A stretch of 64,000 nt of DNA from Enterococcus sp. 9D6_DIV0238 (GCF_002174455.2 NZ_CP147246.1:2445501-2509500); one strand, 5' to 3'; shown: positions 38,912-47,754, counted from the stretch's first letter. Translations and numbers: made by a program. Notes: generated by a model from the letters alone, not told the origin.

Positions 38912-41608
38912 TTATAGTTGTCTACGTTTATTTTTATAATATAAGATGCCCGTAATGCTGATAAGAATAACTCCAATAATCAACAGCCAAGACTGTACGT
39001 GTTCACCGGCTTTAGGAATTTGTCCAGTTGATGTTGGTTTATTTTCAGTTGTTGGTTTATTCTCACTTGAACTCGTCGTATCGGTTATTTTTTTATTGAC
39101 TACTTTATAGATCCAATTCTCAGGACTTGTCACAATAAGTTCACCATGTGAATTTGGCTCGATCGTCAACTGGATAGGCTCGATCGGCTGATATCCTGCT
39201 AACGGTTCGATTTCTACTAATTGATAGTTACCTTCTCTTAGTTGAGTAAATGACACTTGACCATTTTCATCAGATGTTTGAATATCACCGATTTGTTGCC
39301 CTTGATTATCTAGAAGTTTGAATCGGACGCCTTCTAATGGCTGATCTTGCTCATCGACCTTTTTAAAAGTGAGATCCATAGTGTTGTTTAGCGTATTGGT
39401 CAAGACGATTTTACCGTCTTTTATTTCAGATGTTCCTGTATAGTTTGGATCGACAGCAACTTCAGTTGCAGAATAGTTGAAGTCTTCACCACGATTATTG
39501 AATGCAGCTAAAGCGACAGCGCTCGTCTCATTTTTAGGTATGATCGAGTCAAGCTCAGTTTGCCATTGATCAACATCTTGTTTAGAAGGGCTCAATAGAA
39601 TAGGCTGACTTTCCTGCCAGGCGTTACCTGTTACGGTCGTTCGTTTTAAAACAAATGAAATAGCATTTGGCCGTAGCCCTAAAGAATCATTATTGTCTAG
39701 CCAGTTTTTTTCGATCAGCACTTTTGTTCCTGGTGCTTTAACAGAAGGGATAGGGAAGTCCAATAAGTTATTTGTACTGATCGGATCTAATGTAGTTCGC
39801 CCATTTGCTAAATACCAATGTTCTGGAATAAAGGCAGAGGATTCTGTATCGATCCTGATTTGATAAGCGAACGTCAAGCGTTCATCTGTACCCAGGTAGA
39901 GCCCTGAAAGCGTCAGCTGACCATTGTTTTCACTGACAGCCACCTTATCCAATAAATTTGGTGCATCCACCCAAACGCCAGTACTAACTTTTCTATAGCT
40001 CTTCAATGAATAATCAGCAGAGGAAAATTCAGGTCCACTCTTTTGTAGAATGATTTGTTCACCCATCGGGTCCTGGATCGTTCCGTTCATGATGGTTCGG
40101 TCTACTTTGGTAGCAACCGTTCCTAAGGCATCACCTAACTCAGCTAGATCTTCATCTATGGGGACATATTTGGCTTCACTGCTGGCAATATTTTTATCGA
40201 TATATTCTCCACGTTCACTAGGTGCTACACCAATGGAGTAAAGATCATAATTATTTAGTTTCAAGTCGACAGCAGTACCTAACGTTAAATTAGCAATTTC
40301 TTTCGCTGAGGTTAAAGTGGCATTATCGGGATCAGCTTCAACGGTAGAGGTGTTGCTTGTATAATACAAAGGTGAATCAGTAGCGAAATCACGATAATAA
40401 GTTTCAGCTTTAAATCCATTGTAAGGAGTGATCTGTCCATCATTTGTATACTCAGTCGCATTTTCAGCAGGGAAATAGGCTCGATTTGAACTGCCGTCAC
40501 CGATGTGGACAATAATTTTTTTCTGCACATTAGGTGTTGTCGAGTTATCAAGTAGATCTTTAGCAGCAATCAGCCCTTTTTGAATAAATGTACCAGAATG
40601 GCTTTTGCTTGTATCTTCTAAAAAATCGATCAGTTCTTCTGTATTATTTGTTAAAGGCTGGACATAAGCATCTCTGTTGTAAGCAACGATGCCCACGTGA
40701 ACTTTATCGGCTACTAATGCATGATCGATTTGCTCTAAAAATTCTTCTACTCCATCGATCGTATTTTCTAGTTTCTGTCCTTTCATGGTTGAGGAATAGT
40801 CGATCGCTAAGACTAAATCGATCGGGTTTGGATATTCATTTCCTTTGACATCCAATGTGACATCAAATAATCCTTGTTTTCCAGCTACCTCTTTCACTGT
40901 TTTTTTCACGTAGGCTTCATTATTGTAATTTACATAGTTTTCGTCATCAAAAACAGCTTCACTGGTCTGCCCATAGGCATAATTTAATGTATTAGTACCA
41001 CTATGTCCCTGGTCGTTATTGGTTAGATAGTTGCCGGAAGCGTCTGTATTATAACTGAAATCAATCGTTTCTGGCTGTGGAAAGAGTGCATAGGGAAGTG
41101 GTAGATCAGCTTGCGGTTCTACTGGCAATTGTTCATTTTCAAGTGCGGTCGTTGTCGGTAAGAGCACTTTTTTTGAAAAATCAGGACTACTTATAGATAG
41201 ATACGTGTCTGGTAAGATATTTTCAGCAGGGGCATTTACTGTAAGTTGAAATTCTCCTTGATAGGTAGAGGCAATAGTCAATTGAAGCACATTGCTTTTA
41301 AGAACGGCAGAACCGATCATTTGATTCTGTTTGTCTGTTAGAGGGATCGCCTCATTATCTGGAAATACTAAATCGTTTGAAAATGAGATGACTTGATCGG
41401 AGACATCCCCAACTTGTTTCGCTAAATAGATATGTGCAGATACTTGATTTGTTTCGTTATCTGGATCGATCTGGACATCATTTAGCTCGATCTTTGTTTC
41501 TTGATTGTCGATTTCTTGAGCAATCCCTTGAATTGGAAGGATTAGCTGCATGATCATAAGTAAAAACATACTAAAAATAGTTGCGGATCTTAACTGTGTC
41601 TTTTTCAT
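38912..41608 (-). CDS. Cell-wall-anchored VWA-domain surface protein with IPKAG sorting motif
   Basis: 898 aa. Signal peptide 1-30 (cleavage near IAQ-E). A von Willebrand A domain (about 262-502) has a MIDAS site: D270-Y-S272-S-T274, Thr340 and Asp371. Beta-rich modules follow, including one starting near TKVLIEKNWLDNNDSLG and a Cna-B/prealbumin-like module (about 744-835). A Ser/Thr/Lys linker leads to the wall-sorting signal: IPKAG (864-868), hydrophobic stretch, KNKRRQL tail. The architecture resembles pilus-tip or collagen-binding adhesins, yet no sortase or pilin gene is adjacent. The motif deviates from LPxTG at two positions. Confidence 0.9.
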   Translation of the reverse strand: MKKTQLRSATIFSMFLLMIMQLILPIQGIAQEIDNQETKIELNDVQIDPDNETNQVSAHIYLAKQVGDVSDQVISFSNDLVFPDNEAIPLTDKQNQMIGSAVLKSNVLQLTIASTYQGEFQLTVNAPAENILPDTYLSISSPDFSKKVLLPTTTALENEQLPVEPQADLPLPYALFPQPETIDFSYNTDASGNYLTNNDQGHSGTNTLNYAYGQTSEAVFDDENYVNYNNEAYVKKTVKEVAGKQGLFDVTLDVKGNEYPNPIDLVLAIDYSSTMKGQKLENTIDGVEEFLEQIDHALVADKVHVGIVAYNRDAYVQPLTNNTEELIDFLEDTSKSHSGTFIQKGLIAAKDLLDNSTTPNVQKKIIVHIGDGSSNRAYFPAENATEYTNDGQITPYNGFKAETYYRDFATDSPLYYTSNTSTVEADPDNATLTSAKEIANLTLGTAVDLKLNNYDLYSIGVAPSERGEYIDKNIASSEAKYVPIDEDLAELGDALGTVATKVDRTIMNGTIQDPMGEQIILQKSGPEFSSADYSLKSYRKVSTGVWVDAPNLLDKVAVSENNGQLTLSGLYLGTDERLTFAYQIRIDTESSAFIPEHWYLANGRTTLDPISTNNLLDFPIPSVKAPGTKVLIEKNWLDNNDSLGLRPNAISFVLKRTTVTGNAWQESQPILLSPSKQDVDQWQTELDSIIPKNETSAVALAAFNNRGEDFNYSATEVAVDPNYTGTSEIKDGKIVLTNTLNNTMDLTFKKVDEQDQPLEGVRFKLLDNQGQQIGDIQTSDENGQVSFTQLREGNYQLVEIEPLAGYQPIEPIQLTIEPNSHGELIVTSPENWIYKVVNKKITDTTSSSENKPTTENKPTSTGQIPKAGEHVQSWLLIIGVILISITGILYYKNKRRQL

Positions 41609-41742
41609 AATAGATGCCTCATTTCACTGATCTGTAGATTGTTTCATCTCACATCCATAGTATAGGCAATTACAAAAGTTGTAAAAAAATAAGGGTCGTA
41701 AATCTAATTTTATTAGACAAAAATGCATAATTATCTAAAAAA

Positions 41743-41787
41743 TAAAAAAACATTGCCTCAGCTATCGTTCTTCAGCTGAGGCAATGT
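41743..41787 (-). terminator. Terminator of the lysine transporter operon
   Basis: Perfect 14 bp stem (ACATTGCCTCAGCT/AGCTGAGGCAATGT) with a 10 nt loop and seven A on the plus strand (T run for minus transcription). It ends the minus operon and also insulates the adhesin gene. Confidence 0.92.
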
Positions 41788-41810
41788 CTTGATTATTCAC
41801 AAATAGTAGA

Positions 41811-42554
41811 TCATTGATTTTGTGATAAGATACGGTGTAAAAATTCTTTTGTTCGTTCCTCTTTTGGATGGACAAAAATATCTTCAGCAGTTCCTTCTTC
41901 TGCGATGACACCTTTATCCATAAAAATAACACGGTCAGAAACTTCTTTGGCAAAGGCCATTTCGTGCGTCACGATGATCATTGTCAAACCAGTATGAGCA
42001 AGATCCTTCATTGTTTTTAAAACTTCTCCGACCATTTCAGGATCCAATGCAGAGGTCGGCTCATCGAATAGCATCACATCAGGATTCATCGATAAGGCAC
42101 GGGCAATTGCAACACGCTGCTTTTGACCACCGGAAAGCTGTGATGGTTTGGCATCGATGAAACGACCCATACCAACTTTTTCAAGGTTTTCCATCGCAAT
42201 TTTGCGAGCCTCTTCTTTCTCCCGTTTTAAGACAGTGATCTGCCCAGATGTACAGTTTTCTAATACATTCATGTTGTTGAATAAATTGAATGATTGAAAA
42301 ACCATACCTAAATGTGTTCGATATTTTGGTAAATTATACCCACGTTCAAGCACGTTTTCATTGTTATAAATGATTTTTCCGCCAGTAGGCTTTTCTAATA
42401 GATTGATGCAACGCAATAAGGTTGATTTTCCCGAACCAGAAGACCCGATGATCGTTACGACTTCTCCTTTGTTGACTGTTACATTGATATCTTTTAACAC
42501 TTCATTTTCGCCGAAGCTTTTTCGTAAATGTTCAACTTCAATAATTGTACTCAT
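41811..42554 (-). CDS. Amino acid ABC transporter ATP-binding protein (probable lysine importer)
   Basis: 247 aa of the GlnQ/polar amino acid family. Walker [10 protein letters not shown] (37-45), signature [15 protein letters not shown], Walker [16 protein letters not shown] and H-loop VTHEM. It is downstream of a fused binding protein-permease gene and under the same lysine riboswitch, so it should energise lysine uptake. The gap between the two genes is filled by foldback repeats. RBS AAGGAGGA lies just before the ATG. Confidence 0.92.
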   Translation of the reverse strand: MSTIIEVEHLRKSFGENEVLKDINVTVNKGEVVTIIGSSGSGKSTLLRCINLLEKPTGGKIIYNNENVLERGYNLPKYRTHLGMVFQSFNLFNNMNVLENCTSGQITVLKREKEEARKIAMENLEKVGMGRFIDAKPSQLSGGQKQRVAIARALSMNPDVMLFDEPTSALDPEMVGEVLKTMKDLAHTGLTMIIVTHEMAFAKEVSDRVIFMDKGVIAEEGTAEDIFVHPKEERTKEFLHRILSQNQ

Positions 42555-42876
42555 GATATTCCTCCTTAAAATAAGAGCGGAACAAGCCGTTTAGCCTTGA
42601 CAGAAAAATAGGAAAAAGAAAATGTGGTGCCCTTTACCACGTTTTCTTTTTATCTTTTTTCCGAAAGGCTGGCTTGTATAGCTGGATAATACGAATGCTC
42701 AACACTTTCTTACGAAAGTCTTGTACTGTTCTACATCAGATCATTTCATTCTCTGTGTTTCACAGCAAGAGCGGAACAAGCTGTTTAGTCTTGCCAGAAA
42801 GTAGGAAAAATGGGTTGAGGCACTTTTGCCTCACACTATTTTTATCTTTTTCCGAAAAGCTGGCTTGAGCAGCTAT
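42555..42876 (-). repeat. Two foldback repeat units plus linker module inside the lysine transporter operon
   Basis: AAGAGCGGAACAAGC occurs at 42573-42587 and 42767-42781 and starts two related units on the plus strand. Each unit has TAGGAAAAA, a different apical hairpin (GTGGTGCCCTTTACCAC in the first, TGAGGCACTTTTGCCTCA in the second), then TTTTTATCTTTTTCCGAAA and a GCTGGCTTG motif. Between the units is a module (about 42700-42767) with ACTTTC/GAAAGT and CTGTG/CACAG hairpins that is related to 11844-11894. In the direction of transcription the unit frame matches that of the repeats at 54.9-55.4 kb. Confidence 0.85.
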
Positions 42877-44466
42877 CTAGCTTTCTTTTACATTTTCTAC
42901 ATCTTCAAGTTTGACATAAGCAGACGGTCCATCCATTTTTTTCTCAACAAAGCGTAGTACACGCGTGATCGCATAAGTCATGATCAAATACATGATCCCG
43001 ACGATCGTAAATGTTTGGAAAAATTGGAAGTTTGCGCCTGAAGCCGAATTTCCTTGGAAGAATAAGTCAGCTACTCCAATGACACTTAACACAGCTGTAT
43101 CTTTGATGTTGATCACAAATTCATTCCCTGTAGCAGGTAAGATATTTCGTAATACTTGAGGAACAACTACTTTACGCATGGTTTGCCCATGTGTCATACC
43201 GATAGCTTGAGCAGCTTCGAACTGTCCTTGATCGACAGCGAAAATACCGCCACGAACGATTTCTGACATATAAGCACCTGTATTGATCGAAACGATGAAC
43301 AATGCTGCGATTGTTCGATCTAAAGAAATACCAAAGGCTAAAGCTAAACCATAGAAAATGACCATTGCTTGTACCATCATAGGTGTACCACGGAATACTT
43401 CAATATAGATCGAAAGCAGTGCGTTGCCGATCTTTTGGAAAAGGCGGGCAACTTTATTTTCTGATTCTGGAATCGTCCGCACAACACCGATCAATAAACC
43501 TAAAGCTGTACCGATGACTGTACCGATCAAAGCGATAAACAACGTCAAGCCGGCACCACGTAAAAACATTCCGCCATATTGGCTCCAAATCGTTTTGAAA
43601 TCTGTTAAAATGCCTGCTTTTTCACTATCACTTGATGCCGCAGCAGGTTGATCCTTAACAGCTTGATCCATGATTTTTGTCCGTTCGTCTGATGAAATAT
43701 CTGATAAAATTTGATTGACTTTTGCGATTTCAGGATCTTGTTTACGCATACCAACAGCGATTTGAACATCCTCAGGATTTGTTTGGAAGCCGTTCTCTTT
43801 TGAGAATTCCAGCATTTTCAAGTCTTTGTTGACACTTGTAGCAGTCACACCTTCAGGCCGTTCGCTGACATAACCGTCGATCATGCCGGAAGCTAGTGCC
43901 GTTCTCATAGCAGAGAAGTTATCCATCGCCTGCTGTTTATTTACACCAGGAATTTGATCGATGACACTATAGTGGAAAGTGTTCAATTGGGCAGTGATCT
44001 TAGCACCCGTTAAATCTTTTAAGTTTTTGGCATCAGCGTAATTGCCTTTTTTCTGAACAACGACAACTAATTGAGATTCATAATAGGGATCCGTAAAGTC
44101 GATTTCTTTTCGGCGTTCAGCAGTCGGACTCATTCCGGCAACGATCGCATCGATTTTTCCAGATTGCAGAGCAGGAGCTAAGCCGTCCCATTTTGTTTGA
44201 ACAATGACTAATTTTTTGCCAAGTCCATCAGCGATTTTTTTGGCGATCTGGACATCATAACCGCCAGCATAAGAAGAATTTCCTTGAATCGGAACGGCGC
44301 CATTGGCATCTGTTTTTTGCGACCAGTTAAAAGGAGCGTAGCCTGCTTCCATCCCAACGCGGAATTCTCCGTTAGCTTCTCCTTGTGCTTGAGTAATTAC
44401 TGGTGCAAAGAAAAAACTTAAGATAAGTGCGAATAACAGCCCCAGTGAAAATGATTTTTTGTTCAT
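42877..44466 (-). CDS. Amino acid ABC transporter, fused substrate-binding protein and permease (probable lysine importer)
   Basis: 529 aa. Signal peptide (1-28), solute-binding domain of the polar amino acid type (about 34-275; EFRVGMEAGYAPFNWSQ, FTDPYYESQLVVVVQ). A linker leads to a permease domain (about 295-520) with the EAA loop FEAAQAIGMTHGQTMRKVVVPQ. SBP-permease fusion is common in enterococci and streptococci (GlnP type). A lysine riboswitch precedes the gene, which makes lysine the likely substrate. RBS AAAGGAAG. Confidence 0.93.
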   Translation of the reverse strand: MNKKSFSLGLLFALILSFFFAPVITQAQGEANGEFRVGMEAGYAPFNWSQKTDANGAVPIQGNSSYAGGYDVQIAKKIADGLGKKLVIVQTKWDGLAPALQSGKIDAIVAGMSPTAERRKEIDFTDPYYESQLVVVVQKKGNYADAKNLKDLTGAKITAQLNTFHYSVIDQIPGVNKQQAMDNFSAMRTALASGMIDGYVSERPEGVTATSVNKDLKMLEFSKENGFQTNPEDVQIAVGMRKQDPEIAKVNQILSDISSDERTKIMDQAVKDQPAAASSDSEKAGILTDFKTIWSQYGGMFLRGAGLTLFIALIGTVIGTALGLLIGVVRTIPESENKVARLFQKIGNALLSIYIEVFRGTPMMVQAMVIFYGLALAFGISLDRTIAALFIVSINTGAYMSEIVRGGIFAVDQGQFEAAQAIGMTHGQTMRKVVVPQVLRNILPATGNEFVINIKDTAVLSVIGVADLFFQGNSASGANFQFFQTFTIVGIMYLIMTYAITRVLRFVEKKMDGPSAYVKLEDVENVKES

Positions 44467-44582
44467 GTGTGTCTTCCTTTCTTGTATCTCGTTGTATTTC
44501 TTTTGTCTTCATTTTAAGTTGAAAAGTGACAGAAGAACAGTAATTCCACTTTGGTCAAGTAAAAAATGCTCCTGCTCAAAAC

Positions 44583-44836
44583 AAAAAAGACAGCCGCGCA
44601 AATGCACGGCTGCCTAGTATCGTCAGGTACTCTCAACAAAAACATAGCGCAACTTAGCATCACTACTAAGACAGTCCGCAAGTTATTGACTTACGTCCCA
44701 ACATATAACAGGGAGGCTGTTATACATTTCGGCGATTTTTCCTAGACTTCCTTCAACGTGTCCTCTCACTCAGAAAGCTTAATAAAAACCGCAACCTCTA
44801 CCTCAAACTGAGGTACTATTTAATTATTAGATTCGA
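44583..44836 (-). promoter_or_regulatory. Lysine riboswitch (L box) with terminator
   Basis: On the minus strand the leader carries L-box landmarks in order: GAGGTAGAGGTTGC (near 44791-44804), AAGGAAG, TCGCCGAAA (44727-44735), a TATAACAG/CTGTTATA stem and GGACTGTC (44670-44677), closed by a TACCT/AGGTA P1-like pairing. An 11 bp G+C-rich terminator stem (44589-44614) followed by six T comes next. Ligand binding should favour termination, shutting off transport when lysine is plentiful. TACCTCA-GTT-TGAGGTA (44799-44815) could compete with P1. Confidence 0.9.
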
Positions 44837-44842
44837 GTATAT

Positions 44843-44871
44843 AGTGTATGTTATTTACTCAAAAAAGTCAA
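44843..44871 (-). promoter_or_regulatory. Promoter for the lysine riboswitch operon
   Basis: Minus strand -35 TTGACT (44866-44871), 17 bp, -10 TACACT (44843-44848). It places the start of the RNA just before the riboswitch. The remaining 44872-44997 stretch shows no gene or clear site. Confidence 0.6.
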
Positions 44872-44997
44872 TGTTTAACCGAAAGGATTAATAAAGTAGT
44901 CCATATCATAAGCGAATGATGAAAGAATCAGAAGATTCCCGCACTTTGGATTCTATAGAAAGCGAGAATAAAAAGGAAACACTCAAATGAAAACAAC

Positions 44998-45038
44998 AAA
45001 AAAAGATGCTAGAATCGAAAACATTCCCACATCTTTTT
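44998..45038 (-). terminator. Terminator after the small membrane protein gene
   Basis: AAAAAGATG and CATCTTTTT arms (about 9 bp) separated by 21 nt; on the minus strand a T run follows. Moderate stability because of the large loop. Confidence 0.6.
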
Positions 45039-45056
45039 GTTATTCCATGAATAAAA

Positions 45057-45356
45057 TTAAGCTTTTACTGCTTCTTTCGGTTCGCGGCCTAAAATAGCTT
45101 GTAGGACTGTTAAGACACCATATGAAGCTAAAATTGTGTAAATCAAGCTTGAATAAGTTGTAATATCGAAATCCCACGTTTTGTAAATGACTAAAACAAT
45201 AGCTAAAACAATACCAGCAAGAACATTAAAGAATGCGAAAGCCCATAGGTTTCCATTTTCTTTACGAGAAAGATAGAAGATAGAGAACCATAAACTTAAA
45301 ACGCCCCAGGCGATGCAAACTAAAATAGCTGCCCAATAAATAATAAATGCTACCAC
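45057..45356 (-). CDS. Small membrane protein of unknown function
   Basis: 99 aa, GTG start with AGGTGAAA upstream. Three hydrophobic helices (about 4-28, 37-60, 68-90) and a charged tail. It is probably monocistronic, with its own terminator. I do not recognise a family; the position between the lysine transporter and the sirtuin gene gives no clear hint. Confidence 0.6.
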   Translation of the reverse strand: MVAFIIYWAAILVCIAWGVLSLWFSIFYLSRKENGNLWAFAFFNVLAGIVLAIVLVIYKTWDFDITTYSSLIYTILASYGVLTVLQAILGREPKEAVKA

Positions 45357-45535
45357 GAAGTTTCACCTCACTTTTATACATAGAGTATTCTATCACGTTC
45401 TATTTTGTTTGTCATGAAAAGATGGTGAAAAACCAAACATTTTCATTGCTTATTTTCAAGGTATGAATGAATATGTGGTAGAAAATGAAAAGCAATTGTT
45501 TTTTTGATTATTTTCTATTTTCCGTTCGTTTACGT

Positions 45536-45541
45536 TATAAT
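45536..45541 (+). promoter_or_regulatory. Probable -10 of the sirtuin operon
   Basis: TATAAT 22 bp before the start codon; the -35 (TTCTAT, 45513-45518) is poor. It would drive the three-gene sirtuin, fusion protein and NiaR unit. Confidence 0.45.
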
Positions 45542-45563
45542 AAACTCATTAGGAGATGAGGGA

Positions 45564-46265
45564 ATGGAAACGATCGACCAAAAGCAAGCATTGCATTTGA
45601 TCAAAGAAGGGAAAAAGATTACTTTTTTGACAGGAGCAGGTATTTCTACACCATCGGGCATACCGGATTATCGTTCTTTGGCAGGCGTTTATCAAGGAAT
45701 TGAACAGCCTGAATATTTATTGAGTGTTACTTGCTTAGAAGAAGAACCACAAAAATTTTATGACTTTATCCAAACCTTGTATCATCCAAATGCACGACCG
45801 AACATGATCCATTCAAAAATCGCAGCTTTAGAAAAGACAAAAGAGACTTGGGTCATTTCTCAAAATATAGACGGCTTGCATAAAGCGGCAGGTAGTCATA
45901 ATCTTGTCGATTTTCATGGCAGCTTATACGACTGCTATTGTCAAACGTGCGGACAAAAAGTTTCATCTGGAGAATATTTAACTTCTGATAAGCATTTAGC
46001 GTGCGGCGGGCAGCTTCGGCCAGGAATCGTTTTATATGAAGAGGGCTTAGATCAACAAGCGATCACAGCAGCGATCAAAGCTGTTGAGCAGGCAGATTTA
46101 GTTGTGATCGTCGGAACAAGTTTTCAAGTGCATCCCTTTTGCGATTTGATTCATTATGCATCAGAAGAAGCAGTTATTTTAGTTATTAATCAAACAACGA
46201 TTCAGTTGAATAGACATGCTTATTTTTTAAAGGAAAAAGCAGAAATTATTTTTGAAAATATATAA
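45564..46265 (+). CDS. NAD-dependent protein deacylase (sirtuin)
   Basis: 233 aa from the ATG at 45564, after AGGAGATGAGGG; a longer in-frame start lies within the promoter. Sirtuin motifs are complete: GAGISTPSGIPDYR (24-37), SQNIDGLHKAAG (99-110), catalytic His118 in DFHGS and GTSFQVHPF. The zinc module appears as C126-x2-C129 and H144-x2-C147, where most sirtuins have a second CxxC. Removes acyl groups from lysine using NAD+, giving nicotinamide. Eighteen bases before the acetyltransferase fusion gene and in one unit with a NiaR-type repressor. Confidence 0.93.
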   Translation: METIDQKQALHLIKEGKKITFLTGAGISTPSGIPDYRSLAGVYQGIEQPEYLLSVTCLEEEPQKFYDFIQTLYHPNARPNMIHSKIAALEKTKETWVISQNIDGLHKAAGSHNLVDFHGSLYDCYCQTCGQKVSSGEYLTSDKHLACGGQLRPGIVLYEEGLDQQAITAAIKAVEQADLVVIVGTSFQVHPFCDLIHYASEEAVILVINQTTIQLNRHAYFLKEKAEIIFENI

Positions 46266-46282
46266 AATAAAGGAGTTTTAAA

Positions 46283-47122
46283 ATGGAAGAAATCAAAACA
46301 GAACGTCAAAAAATGATTGATGGTGAGCTTTATTTTTCTGCAGATCCAGAATTGATCACGGCCAGAAAATTCGCTAGAGAACAAATGAAACTGATCAATA
46401 ATGAAGAAGATCGTTTGATTCGTCGCCAGTTAGTGGAGGAAACATTTGGATCAACGGGCACAGGCAGTTATATTGAGCCTACGATCAATTTTGATTATGG
46501 TTTCAATATTCACGTAGGGAAAAATTTCTATGCCAATTTCAATAGTATTTTCTTAGATGTTTGCCCGATCACGATTGGTGATAATTGCATGTTTGGACCA
46601 AATGCACAACTATATACTGCGACTCATCCACTGCATCCAGTAAAGAGAAATAGCGGATTGGAATTTGGCAAACCGATTACTTTGGGTAATAATGTTTGGT
46701 TGGGTGGAGGTGTTGTAATCACACCGGGCGTAACCTTAGGGGATAATGTGGTTGTTGCTGCTGGTTCGGTCGTGACAAAATCATTCCCGGCAAATTGTGT
46801 GATTGGCGGCAATCCGGCAAAAATCATCAAAGAAATCGATTTAGAAGAAAAGAATACATCGTTAGCTAGTCAACGAAATAAGATCGACGCGCTTGATAAA
46901 AAGATCGTTGCGCTGCTGGAAGAGCGAATGGATGCTGTGACATCGATCGCTGAAATCAAAAAGACTACGGACAAAGAAATTCTTGATCCTTCTAGAGAAA
47001 AAGAAGTACTAGAAAAAATAGCCGGTTATGTGACAAACGACAGCTATAAAGAAGTGTTGATAGAAACTTATCAGGGAATCATGGATGCATCGAAGCATTT
47101 TCAACAACAACAGTTGGACTAA
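46283..47122 (+). CDS. Sugar O-acetyltransferase fused to AroQ-type chorismate mutase
   Basis: 279 aa in one uninterrupted frame. Residues 1-188 are a maltose/galactoside acetyltransferase: N-terminal MIDGELYFSADPEL cap, left-handed beta-helix hexapeptides, and catalytic His115 in ATHPLHP. Residues 193-276 are an AroQ chorismate mutase helical domain. Comparison with E. coli chorismate mutase gives R198 (R11), R215 (R28), K226 or K227 (K39), R238-E239 (R51-E52), S270 (S84) and Q274 (Q88), so the active site looks intact. Both activities are therefore predicted; why they are joined is not known. AAGGAG precedes the start. Confidence 0.9.
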   Translation: MEEIKTERQKMIDGELYFSADPELITARKFAREQMKLINNEEDRLIRRQLVEETFGSTGTGSYIEPTINFDYGFNIHVGKNFYANFNSIFLDVCPITIGDNCMFGPNAQLYTATHPLHPVKRNSGLEFGKPITLGNNVWLGGGVVITPGVTLGDNVVVAAGSVVTKSFPANCVIGGNPAKIIKEIDLEEKNTSLASQRNKIDALDKKIVALLEERMDAVTSIAEIKKTTDKEILDPSREKEVLEKIAGYVTNDSYKEVLIETYQGIMDASKHFQQQQLD

Positions 47123-47141
47123 TGTGGCAGGAGGAAAATAA

Positions 47142-47660
47142 ATGGATGGGATCAAAAGGCGGGAACTGATTTTACAGACGCTAACGACAGCTGAAAAACC
47201 AGTAAGCGCCAGCCGTTTTGCAAAAGATTTTAATGTCAGTCGTCAAATCATTGTTGGAGATGTTGCCCTTTTGAGAGCTGCAGGACAAGAGATCATTGCA
47301 ACTGCGCGCGGCTATTTACTGGAAACGACCCAAGATAAAAAAGGAATATGGCGTAAAATCGCTTGCCAGCATGCCCCGGAAAAAACGGCAGAAGAATTAT
47401 CGATCATTGTCGCATGCGGTGGAGAAATCGTTGATGTAGTGGTTGAGCATCCTATTTATGGTGAGCTGACTGGCGGATTGCATATTCGTACAGAAAAAGA
47501 AATTCGATCATTCATAAAAATGTATGAGAACAGCAATGCCTCATTGTTATCAGAGTTGACTGAGGGCGTTCATTTGCACACGATTCATTGTGCAGATGAA
47601 GAAATGCTGGTGCGGATCAAAGAAGCATTGTCTGAAAAAGGAATCTTATATGAAAATTAG
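47142..47660 (+). CDS. niaR: NiaR-type (3H domain) transcriptional repressor
   Basis: 172 aa. N-terminal helix-turn-helix (about 5-60, SASRFAKDFNVSRQIIVGDVALLR) and C-terminal 3H domain whose conserved histidines appear in CQHAPEKT, EHPIYGELTGG and GVHLHTI. Family members bind nicotinic acid with a metal ion and repress NAD biosynthesis or niacin transport genes. Placement downstream of an NAD-consuming sirtuin fits that theme. GGCAGGAGG-type RBS, last gene of the unit. Specific targets are not visible here. Confidence 0.88.
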   Translation: MDGIKRRELILQTLTTAEKPVSASRFAKDFNVSRQIIVGDVALLRAAGQEIIATARGYLLETTQDKKGIWRKIACQHAPEKTAEELSIIVACGGEIVDVVVEHPIYGELTGGLHIRTEKEIRSFIKMYENSNASLLSELTEGVHLHTIHCADEEMLVRIKEALSEKGILYEN

Positions 47661-47668
47661 CGAGTGCT

Positions 47669-47704
47669 AAAAAAGACGGTCTAAATTAAGGTTGTCTTTT
47701 TTTT
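47669..47704 (+). terminator. Terminator after niaR
   Basis: AAAAAAGAC and GTCTTTTTT arms (9 bp, 16 nt loop) followed by a T run. Confidence 0.75.
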
Positions 47705-47754
47705 AGGTATACCGATTATTTTTTAGATAAAAATCAAAAAAGATTGGAAAGTCT

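Noticed and set aside
44583..44836. T-box leader
   Set aside because: The T-box core (AGGGTGGNACCGCG) is absent, whereas lysine riboswitch motifs are present in order.
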